From Echinostoma caproni (taxonomy: Eukaryota > Platyhelminthes > Trematoda > Plagiorchiida > Echinostomatidae), in the NCBI GenBank assembly GCA_900618425.1, contig UZAN01039804.1, forward strand, positions 18,347-82,346: DNA of 64,000 bases, read 5' to 3'. Below, in pieces: positions 47,651 to 59,881 of the stretch. A program made the translations under genes and the position numbers. Every line of letters starts with the position of its first letter. The stretch's first letter is position 1. Under the pieces are notes generated by a model. That model did not search any database. It was given only the letters and a program-made list of their open reading frames with translations, and was not told the origin of the DNA.

Positions 47651-48988
47651 CTGTAATGTAGGATAAAGTTCACATGGAAATTAATTTAAATATGTGATGT
47701 TTAATTCTTCCATATCACCCGTCTTTCCTCAACTGATAAAAACAAATGTCGAAATAAAAAATAAAATCTTACTTTTTTCATATTTATGGCACAGTTACCT
47801 ATGAGCTAACTGCTGTTGGGCCCTAGGAACAGATTTCGAATCATTTACATCTGAAATCACTTGCGTTGGTATTTCTGGTTATCCTCCGTTTGAGATATCT
47901 CTTGAAAGCAGGGCAATGCGACGGGTTCGAATTTCAATTCCTTAACGGGGTGCTTGATATGTGTACTGATGAGTTCTAATAAGTGCAAAATTGTGGTCTT
48001 TTACTTCCGTAGTGTGTGATTGCTAAGACAAAATGGAGGTTCAGGGTGAGCAGGAAGTTTGACGGTTGATCAGTCAAATGTAATGATACATTGTTGAGCT
48101 AACTGGAGTTTTATGCAATAAGTAATAATTAAAATCCTCTGTGAAGTGATGCATTCGTAGCCTGCTACTTAACGGATCCCGTGTTCTTTGCATCGAAAGA
48201 CAGTCCCATCCTTCAAATCTATTCGTACACTTATGCACCCGATAATCAGGACGCAAACATAAAGAAAATAAAGGAGTCCCATTTTATTTTAATGTCAGCA
48301 GATTTCATTTCTCTTTTTGTGGTTATCAGAACACGAATATTAAACCTGGACGAATGTCCTTTTGTTGCTTTCTTCATCAGGTGGTAAAACGTTACATCTG
48401 TGTTGAAACGAAAGAAATACGTGGGTGGAGTCAAACGGTTAAGGCCAATTCAGTGTAGAAAAGAGGCTTGTTTGTTTCGAGTTTCCTTGTTCGAAATCAA
48501 GTGAATCACGTAAGCGGTGGCAACCACCTAACTTTTCAGTACCCGTGAGTGAATGCCAGAATTTGCTATTCATTTGTACTGCCAACCGAACCCAGTGTTA
48601 AAAGAAAGTAAGGGATTAAATAAGCATCAGCTTTGTAATTTGCCCATAATAAAAACTTGAATTTGAACTAATTCAGGTTATCACTGCACCCACGTGTGGT
48701 GTTTCAGTGTAACCTATGAATTGTATCTCGAGGTTTGTAAAGCTATTAAGAAGTCACTAGTGAGTTCGAACTTGAACCAGTTTGGTCAAGGAGTTTTGTT
48801 GATTTATACAAAATGGTTTTAAATCCCCACACAAATCGATCATTGTTGCTCCGCCCAAAGTAAAAACCAGGGGTTTCAAATATTCAACTGTCCAGCATTC
48901 CAAAAACACAAGCTTTTTCTGAAGTATTTCTAGTCTGCTTTGTAAAATTGAACTAATAGTCAATAAATTGTCGGGTTGAGTCTGCCTG
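47651..48988. other. No gene recognised between exon 1 and the gap
   Basis: Expected to hold the intron upstream of lipid-transfer exon 1. A donor-like GTAAGA near 47768 (minus) is not preceded by a convincing exon. Confidence 0.5.
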
Positions 48989-49592
48989 NNNNNNNNNNNN
49001 NNNNNNNNNNNNNNNNNNNNNNNNNNNNNNNNNNNNNNNNNNNNNNNNNNNNNNNNNNNNNNNNNNNNNNNNNNNNNNNNNNNNNNNNNNNNNNNNNNNN
49101 NNNNNNNNNNNNNNNNNNNNNNNNNNNNNNNNNNNNNNNNNNNNNNNNNNNNNNNNNNNNNNNNNNNNNNNNNNNNNNNNNNNNNNNNNNNNNNNNNNNN
49201 NNNNNNNNNNNNNNNNNNNNNNNNNNNNNNNNNNNNNNNNNNNNNNNNNNNNNNNNNNNNNNNNNNNNNNNNNNNNNNNNNNNNNNNNNNNNNNNNNNNN
49301 NNNNNNNNNNNNNNNNNNNNNNNNNNNNNNNNNNNNNNNNNNNNNNNNNNNNNNNNNNNNNNNNNNNNNNNNNNNNNNNNNNNNNNNNNNNNNNNNNNNN
49401 NNNNNNNNNNNNNNNNNNNNNNNNNNNNNNNNNNNNNNNNNNNNNNNNNNNNNNNNNNNNNNNNNNNNNNNNNNNNNNNNNNNNNNNNNNNNNNNNNNNN
49501 NNNNNNNNNNNNNNNNNNNNNNNNNNNNNNNNNNNNNNNNNNNNNNNNNNNNNNNNNNNNNNNNNNNNNNNNNNNNNNNNNNNNNNNNNNNN
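48989..49592. other. Assembly gap, 604 N
   Basis: Unknown sequence. It could hide one or more upstream exons of the lipid transfer protein gene. It is followed by a poly-C run at 49613-49622. Confidence 1.
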
Positions 49593-49891
49593 TGTGATCA
49601 TTCAGTCCCCTAACCCCCCCCCCCTATGAATTTAGGCGCACTGCATACCGAACTGTATGTTCAGGTGTGTACCAATCAAACGAGACCATAGTTCTGTCTG
49701 TGAAATACTTGCTGTGGTTCAGTGTTGCTAATACTAGCTTTCAGTGACTACTTCCCAGTAACAAATGATCCCCAAGAGGAATGCTTTTACAATCTTATTA
49801 TCGGACTTCTTTTTGATGTCTCAGTGAATGGGATGGTACCGGTCATTATGAAAAAAATTTTTATTGTCCAACAAATTGTTTATTGAAAGAG

Positions 49892-50124
49892 TCAAGAAAA
49901 TATAGAGCGGTAAGCTAGGAAATAATGTGAGTTTGGCAACGTCCACCTGGTGATAATCCCTCGGGCATATCGATTCACTCCGTTAGAGTTCGCATCCGGA
50001 TAACTTGGTCGTACAATTGAATTACTGTTGACACTACTATTTTGTGCCGAGTGATCAGGTTCGAGATGTTTCCGACTGTTAAACCTTGAATAGACGCGGT
50101 TAGAGAAAGGAGGCCAACGGCTAC
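49892..50124 (-). CDS. Possible terminal exon of a different, unidentified gene
   Basis: The acceptor is attcacctatgcgagcttac followed by ag. The open frame reads SRWPPFSNRVYSRFNSRKHL, then an Asn/Ser-rich polar stretch, and ends YFLAYRSIFS before TGA. On the same strand, AATAAA lies 8 bp past the stop (plus-strand tttatt at 49879-49884). A low-complexity polar C-terminal tail plus an adjacent polyadenylation signal suggests a last exon. An internal donor (ACCAG|GTGGAC) is an alternative end at 49947. Its phase does not join it to lipid-transfer exon 1, so it would belong to another gene upstream. No family is recognised. Confidence 0.33.
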
Positions 50125-50140
50125 CTGTAAGCTCGCATAG

Positions 50141-50440
50141 GTGAATGTGTCTCATAAACAATTGCATGTTCTGTTATTTATTGTTCAAGTTGATACTATC
50201 ACTTCTTCACCTCACTCAAACGGTCCCGGTTTCGATTTTTATCTCCATGACGACGCTTATGTCATATTGAAACAGCTGTGCAATGCATTTAGGTTCTCAG
50301 TTGAAGCTCAGGTTGCCGCATTAAAGAGAGAATTTCACCCCATGATCGAATCCACACGCTTTTCTCGGCGTGTTAAGAGTTCCTTCGCTATTTTTCACGT
50401 GCGTTGCAGTGAGGTCACTGCACAGAAAAACAACAGGTAA
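50141..50440 (+). CDS. Coding-like ORF, unassigned (possible exon)
   Basis: An open frame of 99 codons. The better part starts after a possible acceptor (tttattgttcaag, near 50188) and ends with donor AACAG|GTAACC. The peptide contains YLHDDAYVILKQLCNAFRFS and then ALKREFHPMIESTRFS, which look like helical protein. No family recognised; a decayed transposon gag-like segment is an alternative. Confidence 0.25.
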   Translation: MNVSHKQLHVLLFIVQVDTITSSPHSNGPGFDFYLHDDAYVILKQLCNAFRFSVEAQVAALKREFHPMIESTRFSRRVKSSFAIFHVRCSEVTAQKNNR

Positions 50441-52400
50441 CCGTAACTTTTTACTCTAAATGACAGCGTATTATCTGTACGTCATACCAGCTTGAACATA
50501 CCGTAAAAACGTCGTAACTTCAAGTGAATCCACCCAATCGCATTCTGCTGTGAACCCCACTATGTTATTGGTGTTCTTCAGTCGTCACGCCTCACCAATA
50601 AGACAGGGTCTATCAAAACTCCATCCAGTCAGTATGGACTTCTTGCTCCATAGACAAACTGAAGTACGTTTTGAATGAAATCCTAGGTCGGGTGCTGTTT
50701 GACCGTTCTTTCTCCAACCCGAGAATGTTAAATCCTTGACCGTTGACTGAGTGAGCTTTAGACCAGAATAACATGAGAGTGATGGTTTCCAAATAGCTAA
50801 ATGTTTAGCGGATTAACAGGATGTACAACCACTGACCTCTGAGGATGAGTCAGGTAATGGCTGAATGTCAAATGAAGACCAAAAGCAAGACAAGTGTTGT
50901 AAAGGGATATCACAGTCCTCCAAATAGGGGTGTCACGTTGCCCTGTCATTTCATCAATGCTATATATTCCTATTCATGTGATTTTAGGGCAAACAACATG
51001 GCTGAGTGGCAATATTCTTGCCTTCTCGCATATGAAGTTTGGTTCACATTTAGTAAATACGTTTACTTTTGCAGCAATGGAATCTGAACTGACAATCAGG
51101 AAAATAAACAAAAAAATTGGGATCAGATTTAGGTATGATTACCACGTTTTTCTCGTACGCCCATCTCATCTGCTCATACATCAGAATCACATTTCGGTCA
51201 AAAGATATGACCATTCACTATTTATAGTTGCCTCTTTTATTTTAGTCAAGTTATTTAATATTATTATTAATATTAATAATGAGCCAAACCGGCGAATTCG
51301 GGACCAGTAAGAGATGCGGAATTGTACTGAGGTATTTCTTTTTTACTTCCTTTTTATTGAATATATCGAATGATGCAATTTTCAGAAAGGGAGAATCAAA
51401 TGGTTGCCATGATACACAAAGAGAAATTGAACACATCTGACAATTTTAAACTAGTGGTTCATATGGGGGAAATATTTAACGTGCGTGCCTCAACGGTATC
51501 TCTTTTCGGACTGAAACCTGAACTTATTAGAAACGGACGAAACTTTGCCGTCATGCAGATAGCAGGAACTCTGTCCTTGCGAACAAAGTTGATATGTGTT
51601 TATGCGGTTTTGTTGGTGTATGGCACTTGCATATTGTCTGTGCCCAAACAGCAAATGCCATTTGGACGAGTTTAGAAGACGTGCTCTCCACAGGTAGAAA
51701 AAAGTATGTTAAACCTCAGATGGAATTCTCGAATTATTTCAAAAAGACCAATCATGTAATGCGGCAAACGGAGCTGTCACTCCCACTACTCGGTGGACTA
51801 GGCTCAGCGAAGTGCTTTATTCATTAACCGTAGTGAACTGTAGATAATGTACACATATGGTATCTAAAATCTTATCCTGGTGAGTTTTCATTGTGATATG
51901 TGACTGACAGTAACTGTTCTCTTGGACAATGTAATAAATTGCATTCACCCACTGCCTTCTTACAACTGTAATTTACAGTCCAAGCTGGTGTTGAAATGGT
52001 GATGATAATAACCAAGTATAAGGATGATACAATTCTGAACAGAAACGCAAGAAATACACACTTAACTGGAACGTATACCTCCTACCGCCCAGTCTTACAT
52101 GATAACCTGATGCTTGTGTTATGTCTATGCATTAAGTCAAGTCAGTCAGTAGTAGCTTTAAGTAACTGAATGGCTGAATTTTCAGCATTTACATCATATG
52201 TGTGGATTCAAAGTTATAAAATCATTACATAAGGAAACTGAAGGCAGTAGATTGTGTTTGTCAATGAAGCAAGCATTTGCGCAATTCTATGGAAATTTTC
52301 TCCCTGTCAATAAGCAGACGTGCTACATAGGGCAGAACAGAATTACAATAAGTAGGGGTACGTGCAAATAAAAGTTTCAATCTCGAGCGTGTGGATGATG
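50441..52400. other. No gene recognised
   Basis: Short overlapping plus-strand ORFs (50845-51310, 51370-51827) show no motif I recognise. Confidence 0.45.
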
Positions 52401-52406
52401 TAGTTA

Positions 52407-55005
52407 CAGCTTTTGAAAATTCGTTGTGTTATGGGTGATGATTGTCTGAGGGTATTTTGGCAGTGAAACTTTCGCATGCTTGTAGGTATCTGTCCATGAT
52501 AGAATATGCGAGTCTATTCTTGACAATGCCACCACATTTAGAGATGTGTTTCAGAGATCTCGCCAGTAAATAAAAGTCTTTCTTCAACATACAGGGAAAA
52601 ATCACTGGGGAGCAATACAACCAGTTGAGTAGCACGCATGCATTCACAAACCTAACAATCAGCTTATGGGGAACAGAAAGTAATCTCAGTCGGATTGAGA
52701 AATATGAAACCTTTCTAACTTACAGAATGTGTTTTGAACATGCAGTGACCACGATCAATTATGTGATAAAGTAACGCCAAGGTATTTTACTACTGCTGAT
52801 TTCGGTACGGATTATTGATTGTCAGAGAGAGTGGGGAACCTATCTGCAGGGGCTGAATATGGTACATCGGCCAAGAGGAAAAATACAATATCCTGACATT
52901 TAGAGGTATTCAATGAGAGGGAATGGGACAGGGACCAATTAACAACGTCGTTTAACTTGCTTTGAATTTCTAAAGCTTCTTCAGGGGTGAATGCTTGGCA
53001 ACCTAAAACAACGTCATCAGTGTATTTACAGCCAATGAATTCAGGAGGAATGAGAAATTGTTTGACATACACAGAAAAGAAATATGGGGAAAACATTGCA
53101 CCTTGAAGAACACCAGAGGAAACTGGGTGAGTGGAGGACCTTTTTCCGTTGAGGCATGTGAATTGCCTTCTATTTGTGAAATGATCGTAGATCAATCGCT
53201 AACGTTTGAATTTACACCACTTTCAGTAATCAGGTTGAACAATACTGATCGATCAAGACTGCCGAAAGCGTTTTTGTAGTCTAAGAACATCATTTTCACG
53301 GTCTTACTTTTTTATCTAGTGACGAATNGACAGCTTTTGAAAATTCGTTGTGTTATGGGTGATGATTGTCTGAGGGTATTTTGGCAGTGAAACTTTCGCA
53401 TGCTTGTAGGTATCTGTCCATGATAGAATCCGCGAGTTTATCCCTGACAATGCCACCACATTTAGAAATGTGTTTCAGAGATCTCACCAGTTAATAAAAG
53501 TATTCCTTCAACAGATCAATCTGGTAACGTTTGGATTAACATCACTTTCAGTAATCAGGTTGAGCGATACTGATCAATCAAGACTACCGAAAGCGTTTTT
53601 TTGGTCTAAGAACATCATTTTCACGGTCTTACGTTTTTATCTAGTGACGAATTTATTGAATGAACAAGGTATACAACGGCATCAAGTGTTGAGCGCGAAG
53701 AGCGATATGGAAATTGATGTATGTCTTCTTCGTCAGACTCAGTGACAAACCACGGTAACAAGCAGCTCTCAAAAAATGTGAGCATGACTGACTTGCAGGC
53801 GATGGGAAAATACTTCCCAGGTTGCTGTTTTGGAACGGGAGTTATCTTGGCCAGTCTCCAAATATCGGGAATTTGTCCGCTTATCAGAGAGTCATTGCGT
53901 ATTTTAGATACTGGGGGCTGAAAGGGTGTCCGCACATAACTTGAGTACTACGGGTGATAGTTCATCCGGGCCCGACGCTTTATTCAACTTTGTTTTCAGT
54001 AGCTGTTGAAGGACTGTGGCGGGTTCGGTAGTTGGTGTTGGCATAGAGCTGACTAAGTCTGTCAGGGCAGTGCACTGTGAAACTGAACTAAACTCAGAAT
54101 TTAGTCTTTCAACGACAACAGTCTTCCTTTTGTGTTTATTGCTACTGCCAATCAATCGGTTACGACAACTAGAGTTTACCAGGATAGTGTCGGTGTACAA
54201 TTTATTCAATCGATTTTTTCAGCTTTGATCGAAATTCTTAGTCGCTTGACATGGATTCTTTGTCTTTGTTTAAAGGCTTGTTCTTTCCGCCTGCGTAGCT
54301 GCTTGAGTAGTGGTGATGAATATCTGTCTTTATGGATAAAGACCGTTTCTAGTGGACAACATTAGTTAAAACAGGAATTTAGGTAGTCCGTAACATGTTT
54401 ACAGAGGTTCTGATCGGGAATCACCGGAAAATCCGTGGTGGCGATCATGGATCTTAGTTTTTCTAGGTTCTCTGATGCACATTTTCTTCGACTCACTATC
54501 TTGAAAGGCCTTCTTAAAAATGTGTATCGGTTAGTTTTGCTGTGTACAATGGGGCATACTTTTAAGATATAATGATCTGAACTTCTCAGAGGAGCACGTT
54601 GATGGATTTCAAAAAATTACGGTCTGTTTTTGAAAACGAAATCAAGTTGTGAATTGAGTCTAGTAGGGAAATGTATCAAATTGTGTACACCCAGTGTGGT
54701 GAGGAATGTTACATCATGTCTGTTGAAATTACCAACGAATATACACAAATAATCACTTGTTTTTGATATAATAGAGGTAGAAAAATGTCAGAAAAGCTAT
54801 CTATGTCAGCCACTGATAGTGTTGGTGACAGGTAAAAGTTTCCAAGACGTATGGAATGAAACCCACTCAAAAAACGGGGCTTACATTCGATGACGTGACA
54901 ACTGATTTTAGCCGTTGAGTATTCGTAGATGACGGCGGTTGATTTACTCCAGTTGTTGCTAACGTAACTTGCAACACCTCCACCTCGTTTACGGACACTC
55001 AAGGA
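52407..55005 (-). mobile_element. CR1-like non-LTR retrotransposon, decayed, with an assembly junction inside
   Basis: On the minus strand: an endonuclease piece RKRGGGVASYVSNNW near 54995-54950. RT fingers KLNKASGPDELSPVVLKLCA near 53990-53930. WRLAKITPVPKQQPG and QFPYRSSRSTLDAVVYLVHS at 53870-53650. RT palm SSGVLQGAMFSPYFFSVYVK and GCKYTDDVVLGCQ at 53120-52980 (active-site YTDD). C-terminal KDFYLLARSLKHISKCGGI and CESFTAKIPSDNHHP at 52580-52430. These are CR1-clade hallmarks. The order is disturbed by a duplication around the N at 53328. Stops and frame changes throughout. Confidence 0.8.
53329..53652 (-). repeat. Second, internally deleted copy of CR1 segments beside an N junction
   Basis: 53330-53500 repeats 52408-52575, and 53512-53652 repeats about 53190-53327, with a few differences. 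The roughly 600 bp between them in the left copy is absent here. This fits two alleles of one insertion placed end to end. Confidence 0.7.
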
Positions 55006-58000
55006 ACGGCTTGTGTATGTGTACGCAGGCTTGAGTAATCAGGGCGGGTTCGTGTTCAACCATCCATTCATATCAATGAGCGGTGCATGTGTGACTGAAT
55101 CAGGTTATTCCGTTTAGAGCGACACGTCGTTGATGTTGTCGGTCTGAGCCGAACACAAGTCATAGCGTTGTGATGACCTTGAAATGGCTATGCATTAGGC
55201 AGCTGGTTGACAAATAGTGGTTTGCGCTTCGGTAGAAGCACGTTTTGAAACGTGCACCATGGCAAAATAGGGTGTAATAATTGGCGATATATTGGCTTAC
55301 ATGCATGCAAATTCGGACTCATTGTGCTTTTCCGAGGTTGAGATACAGTGTGAAAGTGCAGCATGACGATGGTGAGTTATATCTAAAAGGAAACCATTAA
55401 TTAGCCATCCACTTGCAGTAGTATTTGTTTGGTAGAATCGCAATCAAGGCAGTAAAAAACGAAGTATACGAAGTTCTTAGCAGGCAAACTAAGAACGGTG
55501 CTAGGATGATCATAAGTGTCATGAAAATTGAGCGAGATGGAACAACCTGAACCGGATGAGATTATTTGAGATCAAATGAGAGATAAACATGAAGATGTTT
55601 TGAAATGCACACCATTTCAATAGAAACACCATCTGCAACGATTCAAGGAAATGTCCTACTAAAGTTTTTCCATATTTCTCCAGATTTATGGACTAACTAA
55701 GAGACTTAAGTCAACACATAAAACATTCCATTGTGGGTGTTGATCCCGAATTCTCAACCTACTCTCGACCTAACGAGAGGACACGTTACTAAACATTTTC
55801 CAACAGAGACCTGATTACGGCAGGAGATTTCATTAAAATTTGATACTCTAGGAAGATTCCATCCTTATTGTAGTGGTTGATTGCTTCAGGACACATGTTG
55901 TCGTGGATTCGGCAAGCTCATTGTTTCATTGACTAAAACTACTTCAAGTTGTTGGAAATAAAACTTTTCGGAGGTGGGCAAATCGCAATACGGGAGCAGG
56001 AGGAAGCGTGAACAGAAACATCTGGGTGATAAGACTAGACTGAATCTAACGTGACGGTGTGATGTGACGTGTGTCCAGCCTCAAGTTTGCCACACTTCAA
56101 AGGTCAGATTACCATGCATCTTATGTGCAAACGATCTTGGACCATATCAGAAGAATTAAATAAGCCAATATTTTTGCGTACATAAGTTAGATGTATACAA
56201 ACCCACTTCACCAAGTTCCACAGTAGCTAGGGTGTCGAGCTACATCAATTTGGATAGGTAAGTTTTTACCTGATAGAACATTGTGAAGGGTAGATCAAAC
56301 CTCACTAAAATTATCTTAAGTTTGATTTGAGCAACACTCACTTTGATTCGAGAAACTAACAGAAAACTGTGAAAGTTGATGCAATGATGCAGGATCTACG
56401 TCTATTTTCTGCATACCATTCTTTCTAGAAGTTCACCAGTTGTCCTGTGCATTGTGACGTTCACAAACACTAACATATACTCATTATGTGTTTCAGGGAC
56501 AAATTAGAAAACTTGTAAGCATTTTTAAAACGTTTGCGCAACATGCATGGGATCATCCTCTTTACTAATTGTGCAAAAATGGCCCATAGTGAATTACATC
56601 TTTCTAACTTCTTATTCCTGATTTGTGCTCTCCAATTTATCATGGATACATCGTCTCGTAACGGATCCAGTACAGAAACTTCCTCTCAAGCTTTTGAGGG
56701 AAGAATTATGATGGAAAGATTATAGGAACTCAATTTATTTCGATTCAGATCGTAGGTGACGATGAAAAGGATGCGGTTTGTTTATCAACCAGTCCCGATA
56801 AGACCAGAACCCAGAAGGAGGTGCGTCGGACGGGTTCCGGTCTCGTGTGATGTAAAGTCCAGATGTGACCATGGATGAACGACGCTTGAGAAACCTGTTT
56901 TACACTTGATCATGTGAGAGCAAGTGGTCCTGGTTTTATAACGGAATTTACCATCCACAGAGTCGCGAGAAGTAATAAAAACCATTATGGTTTGGTTCGG
57001 TTTGGAAAATTGAAGCTGACAGTGAGATAATAATCTATCAAACCACCCTAGTACAATATCATTTACCGAGTTTATCCCAAGCTTTTGAAATAACAATAAA
57101 TCGATAAAAGGTTCCTAAAGATTGTAAGGAAGTATTCATTTCAGTCAGTTTGGATTCGAAACAGCCAACATTTTGAATACATTCGAGAATGAAACTAAAA
57201 ATGCTTTTTATTTCCCTCCGCGAAAGAGCTAGTTTCAACACAGCAGCTCGATTGTATTTATTTCCAGGAGCGTTCTTCGCGCTTCGGTACAATCGGTTTC
57301 GTGGAGAAAAAGAGCAAAAGAGCAGTGTCATACATTTTCTAGATTCTACCGCATCATGTGCACTTCCCCGTAGTTCTGTCACAGATTATCTGGATTCAAC
57401 CTGGATATTCGGTCAATATGCCTATGAACCCTGCAATTGTTCACGTTTACTCATGCAGTTATTGCCTTCAGAGAGACAGAAGAATTCATCTGCACTGCAT
57501 TGTAAAAAGACAACTTTTGTAAGCTTCTTAAAATTTAGTTTAGTCAAAATAACTCATCAAACGTGAATCTGAGTGAAGAGTAATGGAAATCAAATAATCG
57601 CAAAATAAAAGAACACCAGTGCAGGGCTTTACTCATGTAGGGTTTTACGTAATTTCCTGTCCACGTAAGAATACGATTAAAGTAGGGAATTATAGATTTT
57701 CTTTACAAAAACATTACTGGCTGCTTCACTGTGATGAGCAGTTCAACTCGTAAGTTTGCTATGGAAGTATGAGATCCTTTTTATACCAACCTCGTCTTTT
57801 ACACTAATATGAAGGGCACATAGTTCCTCAACTAATACACCTCAAAGGATGGTGCATAATTAACAGGTAGCTCTTAAACCGCGACACAAGGTTTGGTAGT
57901 CTATTTCCATTTAATAAGGAAAATTGACGGCAATTTTATAAAATAATGAGGAAATTGCAGTCATCGGCAAAATAACTGCTTCACTGACCTGGCATTTTCG

Positions 58001-58098
58001 GACTATAGGAATCTGAAAAATCAGGTGACGTATCTCACAAACAAAACACCCTATGGGGGAGTTCCAAAATGGGTAGTCCAAAACTAGTATTATCGGTG
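55006..58098. other. No gene recognised
   Basis: Overlapping ORFs on both strands at 56785-57566 (for example minus CIQNVGCFESKLTEMN) have protein-like stretches but no known motif and no consistent splice sites. Confidence 0.4.
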
Positions 58099-58205
58099 TG
58101 GTTTCACAACTCAGCTGGTACAGCGTGAGCTGTACAAAAGCGCAAACATCACCCGTGCGTGGGTTCGAATCCCATTGAGGTTTCTGAACATTCCATAATT
58201 CAACC
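58099..58205 (+). repeat. tRNA-derived SINE-like repeat, family 2
   Basis: CAACTCAGCTGGTACAGCGT (A box), GTGGGTTCGAATCCCATTGA (perfect B box), then CTGAACATTCCATAATTCAA. B box and 3' block match the copy at 39.8 kb, in the same orientation. Confidence 0.65.
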
Positions 58206-59690
58206 CAGGATATTCGACAGAAATCAATCGGGGCTCGGAGACCAATTTTAGCACAATCCGTTCACATGGAAAGTCTGACAGTGATAGAGAGAAATTGAGG
58301 GAAGAACGTGGTCGTTTGCGATAGCGTGAAAGTATGCAAGACTATCAATATATGATTATTAAGTAATTTATTTGCATGAAATCACATCACAGGTGAATCT
58401 GTGAAGGTCAAATGGATAGTTCAGGGGAGGGGGAGATCGCTGTGATCGATTAAAGCCAGAGACGATAAAAGGACAATGCGCTACAACACTTCTTATCATT
58501 TATTGATGGGATTCAAAGACCATACGACCATTTTGATGTGCCTCTTACTTTGTCGTGGAAAACAGTAAGTCAGACAACTGCATTCTACGTGGGAAAAAAT
58601 TCCAAAATGTTTCGAAAATATTGCTCAGATATCACATTGTAGACTGATAAAGATGGACTGAAATGCTGAACAAATCAACTCCGCTTACCCGTGTCAATTT
58701 TCCGAAATGCATATGGATTCAAAGATGAAAGGCATTTTTACTACGAAGATCTTTTGAACATTGTTTTAAAAGTTCCTGTTGAGCATATCCGAGAAACAAT
58801 GGTCGTTTCAAATTCAAATTTAGTGAATAGAATTTATGGAGATGTTTAAAATATCCTCCTTATGATAAACTGCCTAAAACACGTCAAACTAATTTATCGA
58901 CGGAGAAATGATAATACATCAAGGTAGAGCGCAATAAAGGGACACTCCAGTGACAGCTACTTTAAAATATAATCGCATTTATTGAAATTTGTGAAGATCA
59001 AACTTTTAAATAAGTTGAATGAGGTGTTGATTTTGCGTTAGGTTAGCTGCTTGATTTAAGAAAATGATTCGCGAAGAACTTCAAAAGACTTAAAACCAAA
59101 TTATTTTTGGCGAAAATAAACCATTGATCAATCAATTCGCGAGTATAGAGAAATCAGAGTTTGGTGAAACTAACTAGATTCTGCCAAAATTGCTACATTT
59201 GAATCTTTGAAAACTTAGTCTTGTTTGGAATTAAATTACCGAAAATGTATAATTATGGATTAGCTGATAATGAATTCGGATTTTCAGTGTGTGAATCAAT
59301 TAGGGTTTAAGATCAAGTGCCGCAGTACAAGTTTCAATTTGATATGAGGATGCCCGTTACTTCTAATCGGACTATTATACTCAAAATGCTTTTACATTTC
59401 ATTAAAATTGTCTTGGGGAACTAGAAATTATATTCCTATTCTGATAATGTCACCTTTATCTCAGTAATACAAACACGAGAAAACATAAAATTTAACCAAT
59501 CTGTATAAAATCACCACTTTGCTTGGGTCAACCCCGGCAATATACCGGATTCATGAGCTTTGGGGTGACAAACTCTGTCGTGTGGCACCTCACTAAAGGC
59601 ATTTTTATCTTAAATATGTTATGCATTCCATGCTCCAGGTGGTTCTTATCAGAATAAGGAGCTTCATTTTGTGCTGACGCTTGCTTCACC
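58206..59690. other. No gene recognised
   Basis: AT-rich, stops in all frames, no motif seen. Confidence 0.5.
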
Positions 59691-59698
59691 CGGTCCAA

Positions 59699-59881
59699 TC
59701 AGCAAGGGTTTCTCTCCTCGGCCATGTTTTCCAAGAGAGACAGAGCTGAACTGTACCTAACAAACTTGGGATCGTCCATCGACTGGGTGCAGCAATCGGT
59801 AGAACATTCGTGATTGAATGCGGAGTCCTTCATGTCGAGACATTTGAAGTTTACGACGGCGAGCTTAAAGAAGTGAAGCAC
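59699..59881 (-). other. Coding-like segment, unassigned, Cys-rich
   Basis: The minus strand reads FKLAVVNFKCLDMKDSAFN, ECSTDCCTQSMDDPKFVR, then YSSALSLLENMAEERNPC and a stop. A pyrimidine-rich acceptor (cgtgcttcacttctttaag) ends before 59863 and a donor-like AG|GTACAG lies at 59756, which would give a 107-bp exon. The plus strand is also partly open. Exon of an unknown gene or transposon relic; not decidable. Confidence 0.22.

Noticed and set aside
47900..47945. B-box-like CGGGTTCGAATTTC
   Set aside because: No matching A box or shared flank with the other SINE-like copies.
48960..49629. Two ORFs of over 200 codons on both strands
   Set aside because: They are runs of N translated as X.
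56785..57566. Overlapping ORFs of about 100-125 codons on both strands
   Set aside because: No motif, no consistent splice sites, and both strands are equally open.
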